Below are positions 9,882 to 17,261 of a DNA stretch of 64,000 nt, piece after piece (within the stretch, counting starts at the first letter, position 1; every line of letters starts with the position of its first letter). Made by a program: the position numbers and the translations under genes. The notes under the pieces are model-generated. The model was not told the DNA's origin. It saw only the letters and a program-made list of their open reading frames with translations, and made no database searches. Origin of the DNA: ZC4RG30 sp963777735. GTDB taxonomy: Bacteria > Pseudomonadota > Gammaproteobacteria > Steroidobacterales > Steroidobacteraceae. Where the stretch lies: NCBI GenBank assembly GCA_963777735.1, contig CAVZRQ010000008.1:1736001-1800000 (forward strand), read 5' to 3'.

Positions 9882-9910
9882 TTGACCACTGTACTGTACG
9901 AATATACAGT
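9882..9910 (+). promoter_or_regulatory. SOS promoter with LexA box
   Basis: A textbook LexA operator CTGT-ACGAATAT-ACAG occupies 9894-9909, flanked by TA on the left and TTA on the right as in the extended gammaproteobacterial consensus. It overlaps a sigma-70-like promoter: TTGACC at 9882-9887 and TACAGT at 9905-9910 with a 17-base spacer. LexA bound here would block both elements. The first gene downstream starts at 9958, followed by dinB. Confidence 0.85.
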
Positions 9911-9957
9911 TACTGCCTCCATCGATGGCGAGACCTTCCGACTGAATTTCCCGGCTC

Positions 9958-10284
9958 ATGACTTCATCCAGCACCCACTCCGCCTACCGCACGCGCGCCA
10001 AACTCTGGCGCTGGAACAGCGGCAAAACGAGCTGGTATTTCCTCACGCTGCCCGCCTCCGTCTCGCGCGACATCCGGCTGGTTGATGCAGGGCCACGCCG
10101 CATGGGCTTCGGTGCCTTGCGTGTAGAAGCCACCATCGGCGGCACCACCTGGAAGACATCCATCTTCCCCTCCGCACAGCTCGAGGCCTACATCCTCCCG
10201 GTGAAGGCTGCGGTACGCAAAGCCGAGAAGATGCAGGAAGGAAAGTCCGTGAGCGTGCAGATCCTCGTGCATCGCGCCGGATAA
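9958..10284 (+). CDS. DUF1905 domain protein, SOS-linked
   Basis: A 108-residue protein. It carries the DUF1905 pattern: KLWRW...WYFLTLP near residue 15, GFGALRVEATIGGTTWKTSIFP near 50-71, YILPVKAAVRKAE and a final SVSVQILV strand. The domain is a small beta-barrel of unknown function. The stop (TAA 10282-10284) abuts the GTG start of dinB with no gap, so both are read from the LexA-controlled promoter just upstream. A role in DNA-damage tolerance is plausible from context only. Confidence 0.8.
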   Translation: MTSSSTHSAYRTRAKLWRWNSGKTSWYFLTLPASVSRDIRLVDAGPRRMGFGALRVEATIGGTTWKTSIFPSAQLEAYILPVKAAVRKAEKMQEGKSVSVQILVHRAG

Positions 10285-11445
10285 GTGAGCGCCCGACGCA
10301 TCGCGCATCTCGACATGGACGCCTTCTTCGCGTCGGTCGAGCTGCTGCGATATCCGCAGTTGAAGGGCTTGCCGGTGGTGATCGGCGGCCGCCGGCGCCG
10401 GGAAGACGATGCGCTGTCGAAAATCGCCCCGACGCCGGACCAGATTCCGGTGGAAGCTTTCCCCCGCCTCACGAGCTACACCGGCCGCGGCGTGATCACC
10501 ACCGCCACCTACGCGGCACGCCAGTTCGGCGTGGGCTCGGCGATGGGGCTCATGAAAGCCGCGAAGCTCTGCCCGCAGGCCATCCTGCTGCCGGTGGATT
10601 TCGACGAGGTGCGCCGCATCTCGCGCCTGTTCAAGCGCACCATCACCGACATCGCACCGGTGATGGAGGATCGCGGCATCGATGAGGTGTACATCGATTT
10701 CACCGATGCGCCCGAGGGCGAACTGGAAGGCGGTCGCGTGCTCGCGCAGCGCATCCAGCAGAGCATCTTCGAAGCCACCGGCCTCACCTGCTCGATCGGC
10801 GTGGCGCCGAACAAGCTGCTCGCGAAACTGGCGAGCGAGTTCCAGAAGCCGAACGGCATCAGCATCGTCAGCATGGATGATCTGCAGACGCTGATCTGGC
10901 CGCTGCCCTGCCGCAAGGTCAACGGCATCGGGCCGAAGTCCGATGAACGGCTGCAGGCACAGGGCATCCGCACCGTGGGCGATATCGCCGCGCGCGATCG
11001 CGACTGGCTGATGGCACAGTTCGGCAAGAGCCACGGCGCATGGCTACATGAGGTGAGCTGGGGGCGCGATGAACGCGGGCTCGTGACCGAGAGCGAGCCG
11101 GTGAGCATGAGCCGCGAGACCACCTTCGAGCGCGATCTGCATGCGGTGCATGATCGCGCGGAACTCGGCGCCATCTTCACGCGGCTGTGCGAGCAGGTGG
11201 AGGCCGATCTACAGCGCAAGGGTTACACGGGCCGCACCATCGGCATCAAACTGCGCTTCGACAATTTCCAGAGCGTCACGCGCGACACGACCATCGAAGA
11301 GCCAACGGCGGACGCGGCCATCATCCGCCGTCAGGCCGGGCTCAACCTCAAACGCGTGGATCTTTCACGGCGCCTTCGCCTGCTGGGGGTGCGCGTGGGC
11401 AAGCTCGTGAAGACCGAGCCCGCCAAGGCGACCTCAGGGCTTTAG
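10285..11445 (+). CDS. dinB: DNA polymerase IV (Y family)
   Basis: A 386-residue translesion polymerase. Motif I is DMDAFFASVE (about 10-19). The second catalytic block is GIDEVYIDFTD near 130-142, with both catalytic acidic residues kept. Palm SIGVAPNKLLAKLASEFQKP, a helix-hairpin-helix NGIGPKSDERLQAQGI and a little-finger domain follow. The GTG start touches the DUF1905 stop codon. An insertion of about 30 residues (RRREDDALSK through SYTG) sits between VVIGG and GVITTATYAAR compared with E. coli DinB. No obvious terminal QLxLGL-type clamp motif is seen. The 3' end overlaps the opposite gene by 12 bases. The upstream LexA box predicts SOS induction. Confidence 0.92.
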   Translation: MSARRIAHLDMDAFFASVELLRYPQLKGLPVVIGGRRRREDDALSKIAPTPDQIPVEAFPRLTSYTGRGVITTATYAARQFGVGSAMGLMKAAKLCPQAILLPVDFDEVRRISRLFKRTITDIAPVMEDRGIDEVYIDFTDAPEGELEGGRVLAQRIQQSIFEATGLTCSIGVAPNKLLAKLASEFQKPNGISIVSMDDLQTLIWPLPCRKVNGIGPKSDERLQAQGIRTVGDIAARDRDWLMAQFGKSHGAWLHEVSWGRDERGLVTESEPVSMSRETTFERDLHAVHDRAELGAIFTRLCEQVEADLQRKGYTGRTIGIKLRFDNFQSVTRDTTIEEPTADAAIIRRQAGLNLKRVDLSRRLRLLGVRVGKLVKTEPAKATSGL

Positions 11446-12171
11446 TGTCGCGGCGATGCGGCGGATTTCGGCCGGCGTGTGCTCGCCTGCCAGCGCCGTG
11501 CCAGGCATCAGATGCCTGCCCATCGCGAGATTGCCGACCACCACGGGCTCGAAGCCGATGTCCCGCACCAGCTGCGAGGCGACGGCCAGCGCCTGCGCAT
11601 CGTCACCCGCGATCGGCATGCCGACCTTGCCGGGAGATTCGTGCACGGCGCCCATGCGCGCGGCACCCACGGCATTGAAGCCCCGCACGATGCGCGCGCC
11701 CGGCAGCAACCGCGCCGACACCTCACCGGCGCCCTTCTCGCGCGCCTCATCGGCGATGGCGCCATCGCGTGCCGGAAAGGGGTTGCACGCGTCGATGACA
11801 ACTTTGCCGCGCAACGCGCCGCCCAGGGATTTGCCCAGCTCGGGCAGTGCGCCATAGGGCACCGCGAACACCAGCACTTCGCCGAATGCGGCAGCCTCCG
11901 CGGGCGTGCCGGCGCGAGCGCCCTTGCCGATCTGCGCAGCCAGCTTGCGGTCGGCCTCGATATTGGTTGAAGAGAACATCACTTCATAGCCAGCGTTGGC
12001 CCACACACGGCCAAGATTGCTGCCCACATTGCCGGAGCCGATGAGACCGAGCTTCGGCCTGGGCGCAGCAGCGCCAGGGCTGGCGAATGGGATTGCCGCC
12101 GCGACGACAGCTGCCGCGGCACGAAGAAATATTCGGCGTTGCAACGCAGGGAACAGACGGGGAGCAGACAT
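11434..12171 (-). CDS. Tat-exported NADP/F420-type oxidoreductase
   Basis: A 245-residue protein with ATG 12171 and an AAGGAG site 8 bases upstream. Residues 1-36 look like a Tat signal: RRIFLRAAAAVVAAA. Next comes a Rossmann start, KLGLIGSGNVGSNLGRVWANAG, as in the NADP-dependent F420 oxidoreductase family (PF03807 type), then the VFAVPYGALPELG and VIDACNPFP segments. Periplasmic export of such a protein is unusual but is seen in proteobacterial relatives. The substrate is unknown. It converges with dinB, overlapping by 12 bases. Confidence 0.78.
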   Translation of the reverse strand: MSAPRLFPALQRRIFLRAAAAVVAAAIPFASPGAAAPRPKLGLIGSGNVGSNLGRVWANAGYEVMFSSTNIEADRKLAAQIGKGARAGTPAEAAAFGEVLVFAVPYGALPELGKSLGGALRGKVVIDACNPFPARDGAIADEAREKGAGEVSARLLPGARIVRGFNAVGAARMGAVHESPGKVGMPIAGDDAQALAVASQLVRDIGFEPVVVGNLAMGRHLMPGTALAGEHTPAEIRRIAATLKP

Positions 12172-12335
12172 GGCGATGGCTCCTTGAAGCTGTGCGATAC
12201 CTTGTTGTATCAGACTTCCGACGCGAGCGGCTCACCCGTTACCGCGGACTTCGGCTACTCCGCGCGTCGCGCGGGGTACCGACGGAGTGCCATACTCGGC
12301 GTTGCCGGCCGAGCAAAGAACATGGGGTGGACACG

Positions 12336-13337
12336 GTGAAACAGATGCAGATACGTCTTCTTCTCGCCCTGGCGTCTGTCGCACTGCCCTCCATGGCAGC
12401 GCAGCCGCCCGGCCCTCCCGCTCCGCCCTGCAGCGGCGAAGGCTACATCTGCGGCCAGCAGGGCCCGGAAGATCTCGTGCCATTGGGCACGGATTGGGCC
12501 GTCGCGTCGGCCATGACCGGCTCCGGTGGCATCACCGTGATCCGCCTGCGCGATCGCATGAGCATGACGGCCTATCCGCATGCCACCGCGAAAGAGCAGC
12601 TGGATGCGAAGACCTACCCGCAATGCCCCGGCGCGCCGCGCGGCGAGTTCACCACGCATGGTGTGTATGTCGCACCGGGCAATGGCACGCAGCACAAGCT
12701 GTTTGCAGTGGGTCATGGCGCGCGCGAGTCGATCGAAGTTTTCAATGTCGATACGCGCGGCGCAACGCCGGTGCTCACCTGGATTGGCTGCGCCATCGCA
12801 CCCGATCCCATCGGCCTCAACTCCGTGCGCGGGCTGCCCGATGGGGGCTTCATCACCACCAATTTCCTGCCGCGCAACCAACCCATGCAAGTCCTGATGA
12901 GCGGCGGCAAGAACGGCGAACTGTGGGAATGGCATACGGCCAGCGGCTGGCAGAAGGTGCCGGGCAGCGAGGCTTCGGGCGCGAATGGTGTCGAGCTCTC
13001 GGCCGATGGCAAGACGATCTATGTCGCCGCGTGGGGTAGCCAGTCCGTATTCCGTCTCTCGCGTGGCGCGAATCCGCCGGTGCGCACCGAGGTGAACCTC
13101 GGCTTCCGCATCGACAATATCCACTGGGCGAAGGATGGCACCTTGCTCACCGCCGGCCAGGTGGGCCAGGACTGGCAGGTCGCGAAGATCCATCCCGATA
13201 CCCTGAAGGTTGAGCAGATCTACGCGCAGAAGGACATGCCGGGATTTGGCGGCGGCACGGTGGCGCTGGAAGTGGGCAACACGCTGTGGGTGGGGTCGTA
13301 TCGCGGTGATCGGATTGCGGTGGTCCCGCTGCGCTGA
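12336..13337 (+). CDS. SMP-30/gluconolactonase-like secreted beta-propeller
   Basis: A GTG start at 12336 is preceded by GGGGTGG with good spacing; ATG 12345 is the alternative. Signal peptide MKQMQIRLLLALASVALPSMA is followed by a roughly 310-residue beta-propeller with repeated motifs such as GVYVAPGNGTQHKLFAVGH, GLNSVRGLPDGGFITTNF, GANGVELSADGKTIYVAAWG and VGSYRGDRIAVVPL. The SMP-30 family includes lactonases and related metal-dependent hydrolases; the substrate here is unknown. It is a single gene, read divergently from the oxidoreductase. Confidence 0.78.
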   Translation: MKQMQIRLLLALASVALPSMAAQPPGPPAPPCSGEGYICGQQGPEDLVPLGTDWAVASAMTGSGGITVIRLRDRMSMTAYPHATAKEQLDAKTYPQCPGAPRGEFTTHGVYVAPGNGTQHKLFAVGHGARESIEVFNVDTRGATPVLTWIGCAIAPDPIGLNSVRGLPDGGFITTNFLPRNQPMQVLMSGGKNGELWEWHTASGWQKVPGSEASGANGVELSADGKTIYVAAWGSQSVFRLSRGANPPVRTEVNLGFRIDNIHWAKDGTLLTAGQVGQDWQVAKIHPDTLKVEQIYAQKDMPGFGGGTVALEVGNTLWVGSYRGDRIAVVPLR

Positions 13338-13382
13338 GTCAGCGGCGCTCCCCACGGGTGAATTTTCACCACTCAGCTTGAA

Positions 13383-13405
13383 ACATACCAACTGGTCGGT
13401 TATGT
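13383..13405 (+). promoter_or_regulatory. TetR-type operator-like inverted repeat
   Basis: An imperfect 23-base palindrome has outer arms ACATA/TATGT and an inner ACC...GGT with an AACTGGTC core. This ACC-x-x-C-x-GGT style is common for TetR/AcrR-family operators. It ends 8 bases before the TetR start codon, where it would give autorepression of the four-gene operon. Confidence 0.5.
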
Positions 13406-13413
13406 TTTAGCCC

Positions 13414-14070
13414 ATGATGAGCACGGCAACCCTCTCCAGACCCGCTCGCGGTGCCGCCCGCCTCGCATTGCTCACCGCCGCGCACAAGCTGGTGCGCCGG
13501 CAAGGCTGGGCCGCCACCAGCGTCGATGAGCTATGCGCGGAGGCCGGCGTCACCAAGGGCGCCTTCTTCCACCACTTCACCTCGAAAGAAGAGCTCGGCA
13601 TCGCAGCCGCCCGGCACTGGACGGATTTCACCGCGCCGCTGTTCGCGAATGCGCCCTACCACCAGCTGCAGGACCCACTCGACCGCCTGTACGGCTATCT
13701 GGATTTCCGCGCCGCGCTCACCGAAGGCCCGCTCGAAGCCTTCACCTGCTTCGCCGGCACGACACTGCAGGAAGTATTCGCCACCTCCCCGCAGATGCGC
13801 AGTGCCTGCGGTGCTTCGATCACCGATCACGCGGCGCGGGTGGCCGAAGATTTCAGCGCCGCGCTCCAGCTGTATCGGCCGCAGGTGCCATGCACTGCCG
13901 AAAGCCTCGCGCTCTATACGCAGACGGTGCTGCAGGGCGGCTTCGTGCTGTCGAAAGCCGTTGGCGACCGCACGCCCCTGCTCGATGCCATCGCGCATCT
14001 GAAGACCTATCTCCGACTTCTGTTTGCCCCCACGAATCTCAACCTGCCAGTCACCGGAGCGACCGCATGA
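13414..14070 (+). CDS. TetR/AcrR-family transcriptional regulator
   Basis: A 218-residue repressor. The N-terminal helix-turn-helix reads LLTAAHKLVRRQGWAATSVDELCAEAGVTKGAFFHHFTSKEEL, split across about residues 18-62 and typical of the AcrR subgroup. The ligand-binding C-terminal domain is helical, with a FTCFAGTTLQEVFATSPQ stretch as in several proteobacterial TetR proteins. Its stop overlaps the next ATG (ATGA), so it leads an operon with an SRPBCC protein and two VOC proteins. A palindrome directly upstream suggests autoregulation. The inducer is unknown. Confidence 0.88.
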   Translation: MMSTATLSRPARGAARLALLTAAHKLVRRQGWAATSVDELCAEAGVTKGAFFHHFTSKEELGIAAARHWTDFTAPLFANAPYHQLQDPLDRLYGYLDFRAALTEGPLEAFTCFAGTTLQEVFATSPQMRSACGASITDHAARVAEDFSAALQLYRPQVPCTAESLALYTQTVLQGGFVLSKAVGDRTPLLDAIAHLKTYLRLLFAPTNLNLPVTGATA

Positions 14071-14486
14071 AGATCACCGTTTCAACCCTGGCGCACGCAC
14101 CTCTGCAAGAAGTCTGGCGCGCCTACACCACCCCGGAAGACATCATGCAGTGGAATGCCGCCTCGTCCGACTGGCACACCACCGCCGCTGCAGTCGATCT
14201 GCGCGCGGGTGGCAAATTCTCTTCCAGGATGGAAGCGAAGGATGGATCGTTCGGCTTCGACTTCGAAGGTGTGTACACCAGGGTCGTGCCTCAGCAGCTC
14301 ATCGAGTACGCCTTCGGCGACCGGGCGGCAGTGGTGGAGTTTGCCGAGGAGGCCGACGGCGTAACCGTAACCGTCACGTTTGACGGGGAAACGACTCACT
14401 CCGAGGAACAACAACGCACGGGCTGGCAGGCCATCCTCGACAACTTTGCTCGCCACGTTGAGGCAATCAAGGAGACACGATCATGA
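14067..14486 (+). CDS. SRPBCC / AHSA1-type lipid-binding-fold protein
   Basis: A 139-residue protein of the activator-of-Hsp90 ATPase homologue 1 type. It begins MKITVSTLAHAPLQEVWRAY, then EDIMQWNAASSDWHT and a FDFEGVYTRVVPQQLIEYAF strand pair, and ends in the long C-terminal helix GWQAILDNFARHVEAIK. The cavity fold binds hydrophobic ligands; the substrate is unknown. It is coupled by ATGA overlaps to the TetR gene before it and the VOC gene after it. Confidence 0.85.
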   Translation: MKITVSTLAHAPLQEVWRAYTTPEDIMQWNAASSDWHTTAAAVDLRAGGKFSSRMEAKDGSFGFDFEGVYTRVVPQQLIEYAFGDRAAVVEFAEEADGVTVTVTFDGETTHSEEQQRTGWQAILDNFARHVEAIKETRS

Positions 14487-15275
14487 CCGGGAGTTTCATC
14501 TGGTATGAATTGATGAGCGCGAAGCCCGACGTGGCTGCGAAGTTCTACGGCGCCGTAATCGGCTGGAAGATCCCGACACAGCCGCAACTTTCGCCGGACG
14601 GCAGGGATTACCGCGTGATCACGCGTGACGACGGCGGCTCGGCCGGCGGCGTGTTTACAGCTCTCGCCCGCGATGCTGCAGCATGGCGCGGTTCCGTGCT
14701 GGCTCGCCTATCTGCACGTGGCAGATGTGCGCAAGAGCTGCGAGGCCATCGTGGCCGATGGCGGCAAGGTGCTGATGCCGGTCATGGATCTGCCCGTCGG
14801 ACAGATCGCCATGGTCGCTGATCCGATGGGCACGCCGTTTTATGTGATGGCGCCCATCCCGCCGCCCGGCAAGCCAGATGCAAAGAGCGATGTGTTTGAT
14901 GTGAAGGCAGTACAGCGCGTGCGCTGGAACGAGCTCGCGAGCCCGGATCTGGTCCGCGCAAAAACCTTCTACGCCCGGCATTTCGGCTTCCAGTTCAATG
15001 AAGTCATGCCGATGGGCCCCATGGGCGATTACTGCTTCTTTGATCATGATGGCGTGCGACCCGGCGCGATCATGCAGAAGCCGGACCCGGGCCCGATGGC
15101 CGCGTGGCTGTTCTATTTCGGCGTGTCATCGGTAGCGGCGGCGCAACGTGCGATCGAAGCCGGCGGCGGCCGCATCACACAGGCCGCACATCAGGTTCCC
15201 GGTGGGGATTGGGTGGTCGTGGCCACCGATCCCGAAGGCTGCGCTTTCGGCGTGGTTGGCCCGCGTGGCGAATGA
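14483..15275 (+). pseudogene. Two-domain VOC (glyoxalase-like) protein with a one-base frameshift
   Basis: ATG 14483 overlaps the SRPBCC stop. The first frame reads MTGSFIWYELMSAKPDVAAK, a typical VOC start, up to GGSAGGV, then loses sense. The frame shifted by one base continues LQLSPAMLQHGAVPCWLAYL and the whole second VOC domain (RVRWNELASPDLVRAKTFY and on) to 15275. Removing one T from the TTT at 14654-14656 restores a roughly 263-residue protein of normal two-domain length. This is either a real loss-of-function mutation or a sequencing error in a short homopolymer. Without the extra T it would be a dioxygenase/glyoxalase-superfamily protein. Confidence 0.8.
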
Positions 15276-15291
15276 AACCAGGAGCAGCAAC

Positions 15292-15777
15292 ATGACGAAG
15301 CCCAACAAGAACCGCATCAGCCTCTGGTATGACCACAATGCCGAAGAAGCCGCTGCGTTCTACGCACAGACATTCCCGGACACCACCGTCGGCGCCATGC
15401 AGTTCGCGCCAGGCGATTACCCCAATGGCAAAGCCGGCAATGTGCTGGTGGTCGAATTCACCGTGATGGGCATTCCCTGCATCGGCATCAACGGTGGCCC
15501 CATGTTCCAGCACAACGAGGCGTTCTCGTTCCAGGTCACCACCACGGACCAGGCCGAGACCGATCGCTACTGGAAGGCCATCACCGGCAACGGCGGTCAG
15601 GAAAGCCAGTGCGGATGGTGCAAGGACAAATGGGGTGTGTCCTGGCAGATCACGCCAGCGGCGCTGACAGAAGGCATGAGTGATCCGGATCCCGCAGCGC
15701 GCAAACGCGTGTTCGCTGCGATGATGCAAATGAAGAAGATCGATATCCCGGCGATCGAGGCCGCGCGCAGAGGTTGA
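15292..15777 (+). CDS. PhnB-like VOC-family protein
   Basis: A 161-residue protein preceded by a clear AGGAG site. It begins MTKPNKNRISLWYDHNAEEA and contains FYAQTFPDTTVG, GIPCIGINGGP and GGQESQCGWCKDKWGVSWQI, the signature of the PhnB/3-demethylubiquinone-methyltransferase-like subgroup of VOC proteins. The function is unknown; the fold usually hosts a metal site. It is the last gene of the TetR-led operon. It ends 3 bases before the stop of a convergent zinc-ribbon gene. Confidence 0.88.
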   Translation: MTKPNKNRISLWYDHNAEEAAAFYAQTFPDTTVGAMQFAPGDYPNGKAGNVLVVEFTVMGIPCIGINGGPMFQHNEAFSFQVTTTDQAETDRYWKAITGNGGQESQCGWCKDKWGVSWQITPAALTEGMSDPDPAARKRVFAAMMQMKKIDIPAIEAARRG

Positions 15778-15780
15778 GGC

Positions 15781-15999
15781 TCAGTCCGGGCTGCGCAGGA
15801 AAAACTGCGCACCGCAGGCGCCGCAGCTCTTCAGCATGCCCGTGTGCACACCGAGCTTCCGCCAGCGGGTGCGGCAATCGGGATTGGGGCAACGCCATTG
15901 GGTGGTGGTGACCAGTTCCACGTCGACAATGGACACCTCACCGGCGACATACTCGCCGGTGGGACTTTCATTGCCGTTCATCTGTTCATCACGCGGCAT
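15781..15999 (-). CDS. Small zinc-ribbon protein
   Basis: 72 residues with start ATG 15999 behind an AAGGT ribosome site. The C-terminal half holds CPNPDC and CGAC pairs about 22 residues apart, a likely zinc ribbon (WRCPNPDCRTRWRKLG ... SCGACGAQFFL). The N-terminal half is acidic. The role is unknown. It lies just downstream of the tRNA gene on the same strand. Confidence 0.58.
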   Translation of the reverse strand: MPRDEQMNGNESPTGEYVAGEVSIVDVELVTTTQWRCPNPDCRTRWRKLGVHTGMLKSCGACGAQFFLRSPD

Positions 16000-16036
16000 T
16001 CGTTTACCTTCTACCCGGGCCAGCGCTGTTTGTCTG

Positions 16037-16109
16037 TGGGCCTGCTTGGATTCGAACCAAGGACCAAGGGATTATGAGTCCCCTGCACTAACCGCTGTGC
16101 TACAGGCCC
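16037..16109 (-). tRNA. tRNA with CAT anticodon, most like tRNA-Ile2
   Basis: A complete cloverleaf is present: acceptor stem GGGCCTG/CAGGCCC, D-arm GCACAGCGGTTAGTGC, anticodon loop CTCATAA, and T-arm CTTGG-TTCGAAT-CCAAG. The GACTCATAATC core followed by TTGGTC matches tRNA-Ile2, whose CAT is modified to lysidine, better than elongator Met. The call between the two is tentative. CCA is not encoded (CAG follows the discriminator A), so CCA must be added by the nucleotidyltransferase. Confidence 0.88.
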
Positions 16110-16151
16110 GCCGGGAGGGCCGGCATTGTAACGCAGGGCGGCACGCCGGAT

Positions 16152-16691
16152 TCACTTCCCAGGCGAAGACCTCAGCAGCTTGACCAGCCCGCCGAGCTGC
16201 AGCGCCTGCACCTGGTCTACCACTGCGGCGAACTTGCTCATGTCGTCGGGCGTGTAACCGCCGGCGCGATACCACAGGACGATTCGCGTACCGGCGGTGA
16301 CGGGCGTCAGGCGGAATTCCAGCGTCCCGGAAAGCCCCATGCCCTGCAAGGGCCCCAGGCCGCCGGTCATTCGCAGCAGTTTACCCGGGTCAACAAATAC
16401 CACCTGCAAATGCTGCGCCTGCTGGTCCCCCGCCTTCTCACAGAAGCATCCGCCGGCCCGCGCATCGATGGAGAACTTCGAATCCTCGCCCCACCAGGAG
16501 TGGCTCTTCGGCCACCAGGCATCCACATCATTAATGAGCACCCGCCAGGCGGTGGCTGCATCCACGGGGACATCGGCAGAATTCTCCAGCGTGAAGCCGG
16601 AAGGCGTGGCTTCTTTCACGGCTGCCAGCGAAGGCACCGCAATGGCAGTGCCGACAACGACCAGTGCCCGTTGAAGCGTGCTTTTTCTCAA
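16152..16691 (-). CDS. Exported SRPBCC-fold protein
   Basis: A TTG start at 16691 is chosen because a GAGGAG site lies at the right distance and a signal peptide follows directly (MRKSTLQRALVVVGTAIAVPSLA). The mature part reads ADVPVDAATAWRVLINDVDAWW, GTLEFRLTPVTAGTRIVLWYRAGG, and a C-terminal helix VVDQVQALQLGGLVKLLR, which is the SRPBCC/polyketide-cyclase layout. 179 residues. A periplasmic START-like binding protein is the likely role; the ligand is unknown. The tRNA gene follows on the same strand. Confidence 0.72.
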   Translation of the reverse strand: MRKSTLQRALVVVGTAIAVPSLAAVKEATPSGFTLENSADVPVDAATAWRVLINDVDAWWPKSHSWWGEDSKFSIDARAGGCFCEKAGDQQAQHLQVVFVDPGKLLRMTGGLGPLQGMGLSGTLEFRLTPVTAGTRIVLWYRAGGYTPDDMSKFAAVVDQVQALQLGGLVKLLRSSPGK

Positions 16692-16749
16692 CGCCCTGCT
16701 CCTCGATGAAGGAGCACTCAGCATGGCACGACCGATCCGTGATCGTCTA

Positions 16750-17133
16750 TTACTTGTCGTAGACCATCTCGCAGACCCGCCGCGTTTCCTGGTAGGTGTT
16801 CTTTTCCTGCATGTTTTCCTGGATCTTGTTGCCGGCATAGCCGCCCGCAACCGCGCCGCCCACAGTGGCCAGCTTCTTGCCGTCTCCGCCACCGATCTGG
16901 TTGCCCAGCACGCCGCCGATCACCGCACCCACCGCAGTCCCGCCGATCTGCTTCTTGTCCTTGGGCTCGCGGGTGAGCGTGACGATTTCATCGCGACAGA
17001 CCTCACGGGCAACAGGAGCAGCATTCGCGACGCTCGCCGTCTTGCCCTCTTCCTCACCGCAACCGACCAATGCAACGGCCGTGCTGGCGACCAGAAGACC
17101 CATGAATCCGCGGATCAAAATGTTCTTGTTCAT
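16750..17133 (-). CDS. Glycine-zipper 2TM outer-membrane lipoprotein (SlyB/17-kDa type)
   Basis: A 127-residue lipoprotein starting at ATG 17133 with an AAGGGA site. The lipobox is VALVGC. The core GGTAVGAVIGGVLGNQIGGG and VGGAVAGGYAGNKIQ is the glycine-zipper 2TM domain of the Rickettsia 17-kDa antigen/SlyB family. The C-terminus carries RRVCEMVYDK, with a cysteine that may pair with the CRDE cysteine upstream. It probably contributes to outer-membrane stability and is possibly stress induced as in relatives. Confidence 0.82.
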   Translation of the reverse strand: MNKNILIRGFMGLLVASTAVALVGCGEEEGKTASVANAAPVAREVCRDEIVTLTREPKDKKQIGGTAVGAVIGGVLGNQIGGGDGKKLATVGGAVAGGYAGNKIQENMQEKNTYQETRRVCEMVYDK

Positions 17134-17261
17134 ATCAGTATCCCTTGGCGCTGCAGGCTGCAGCGGCGAGTTTTCGCCAATGGATACTGGGCGCATACCT
17201 GCTCCCGGTATGTAGGACAACACCTTTACCGGGAACTCAAGCCGCGAATGGCGACGCAGCC

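Noticed and set aside
12255..13391. 378-codon frame opposite the SMP-30-like gene
   Set aside because: The plus-strand frame has a signal peptide and beta-propeller repeats; the minus one does not.
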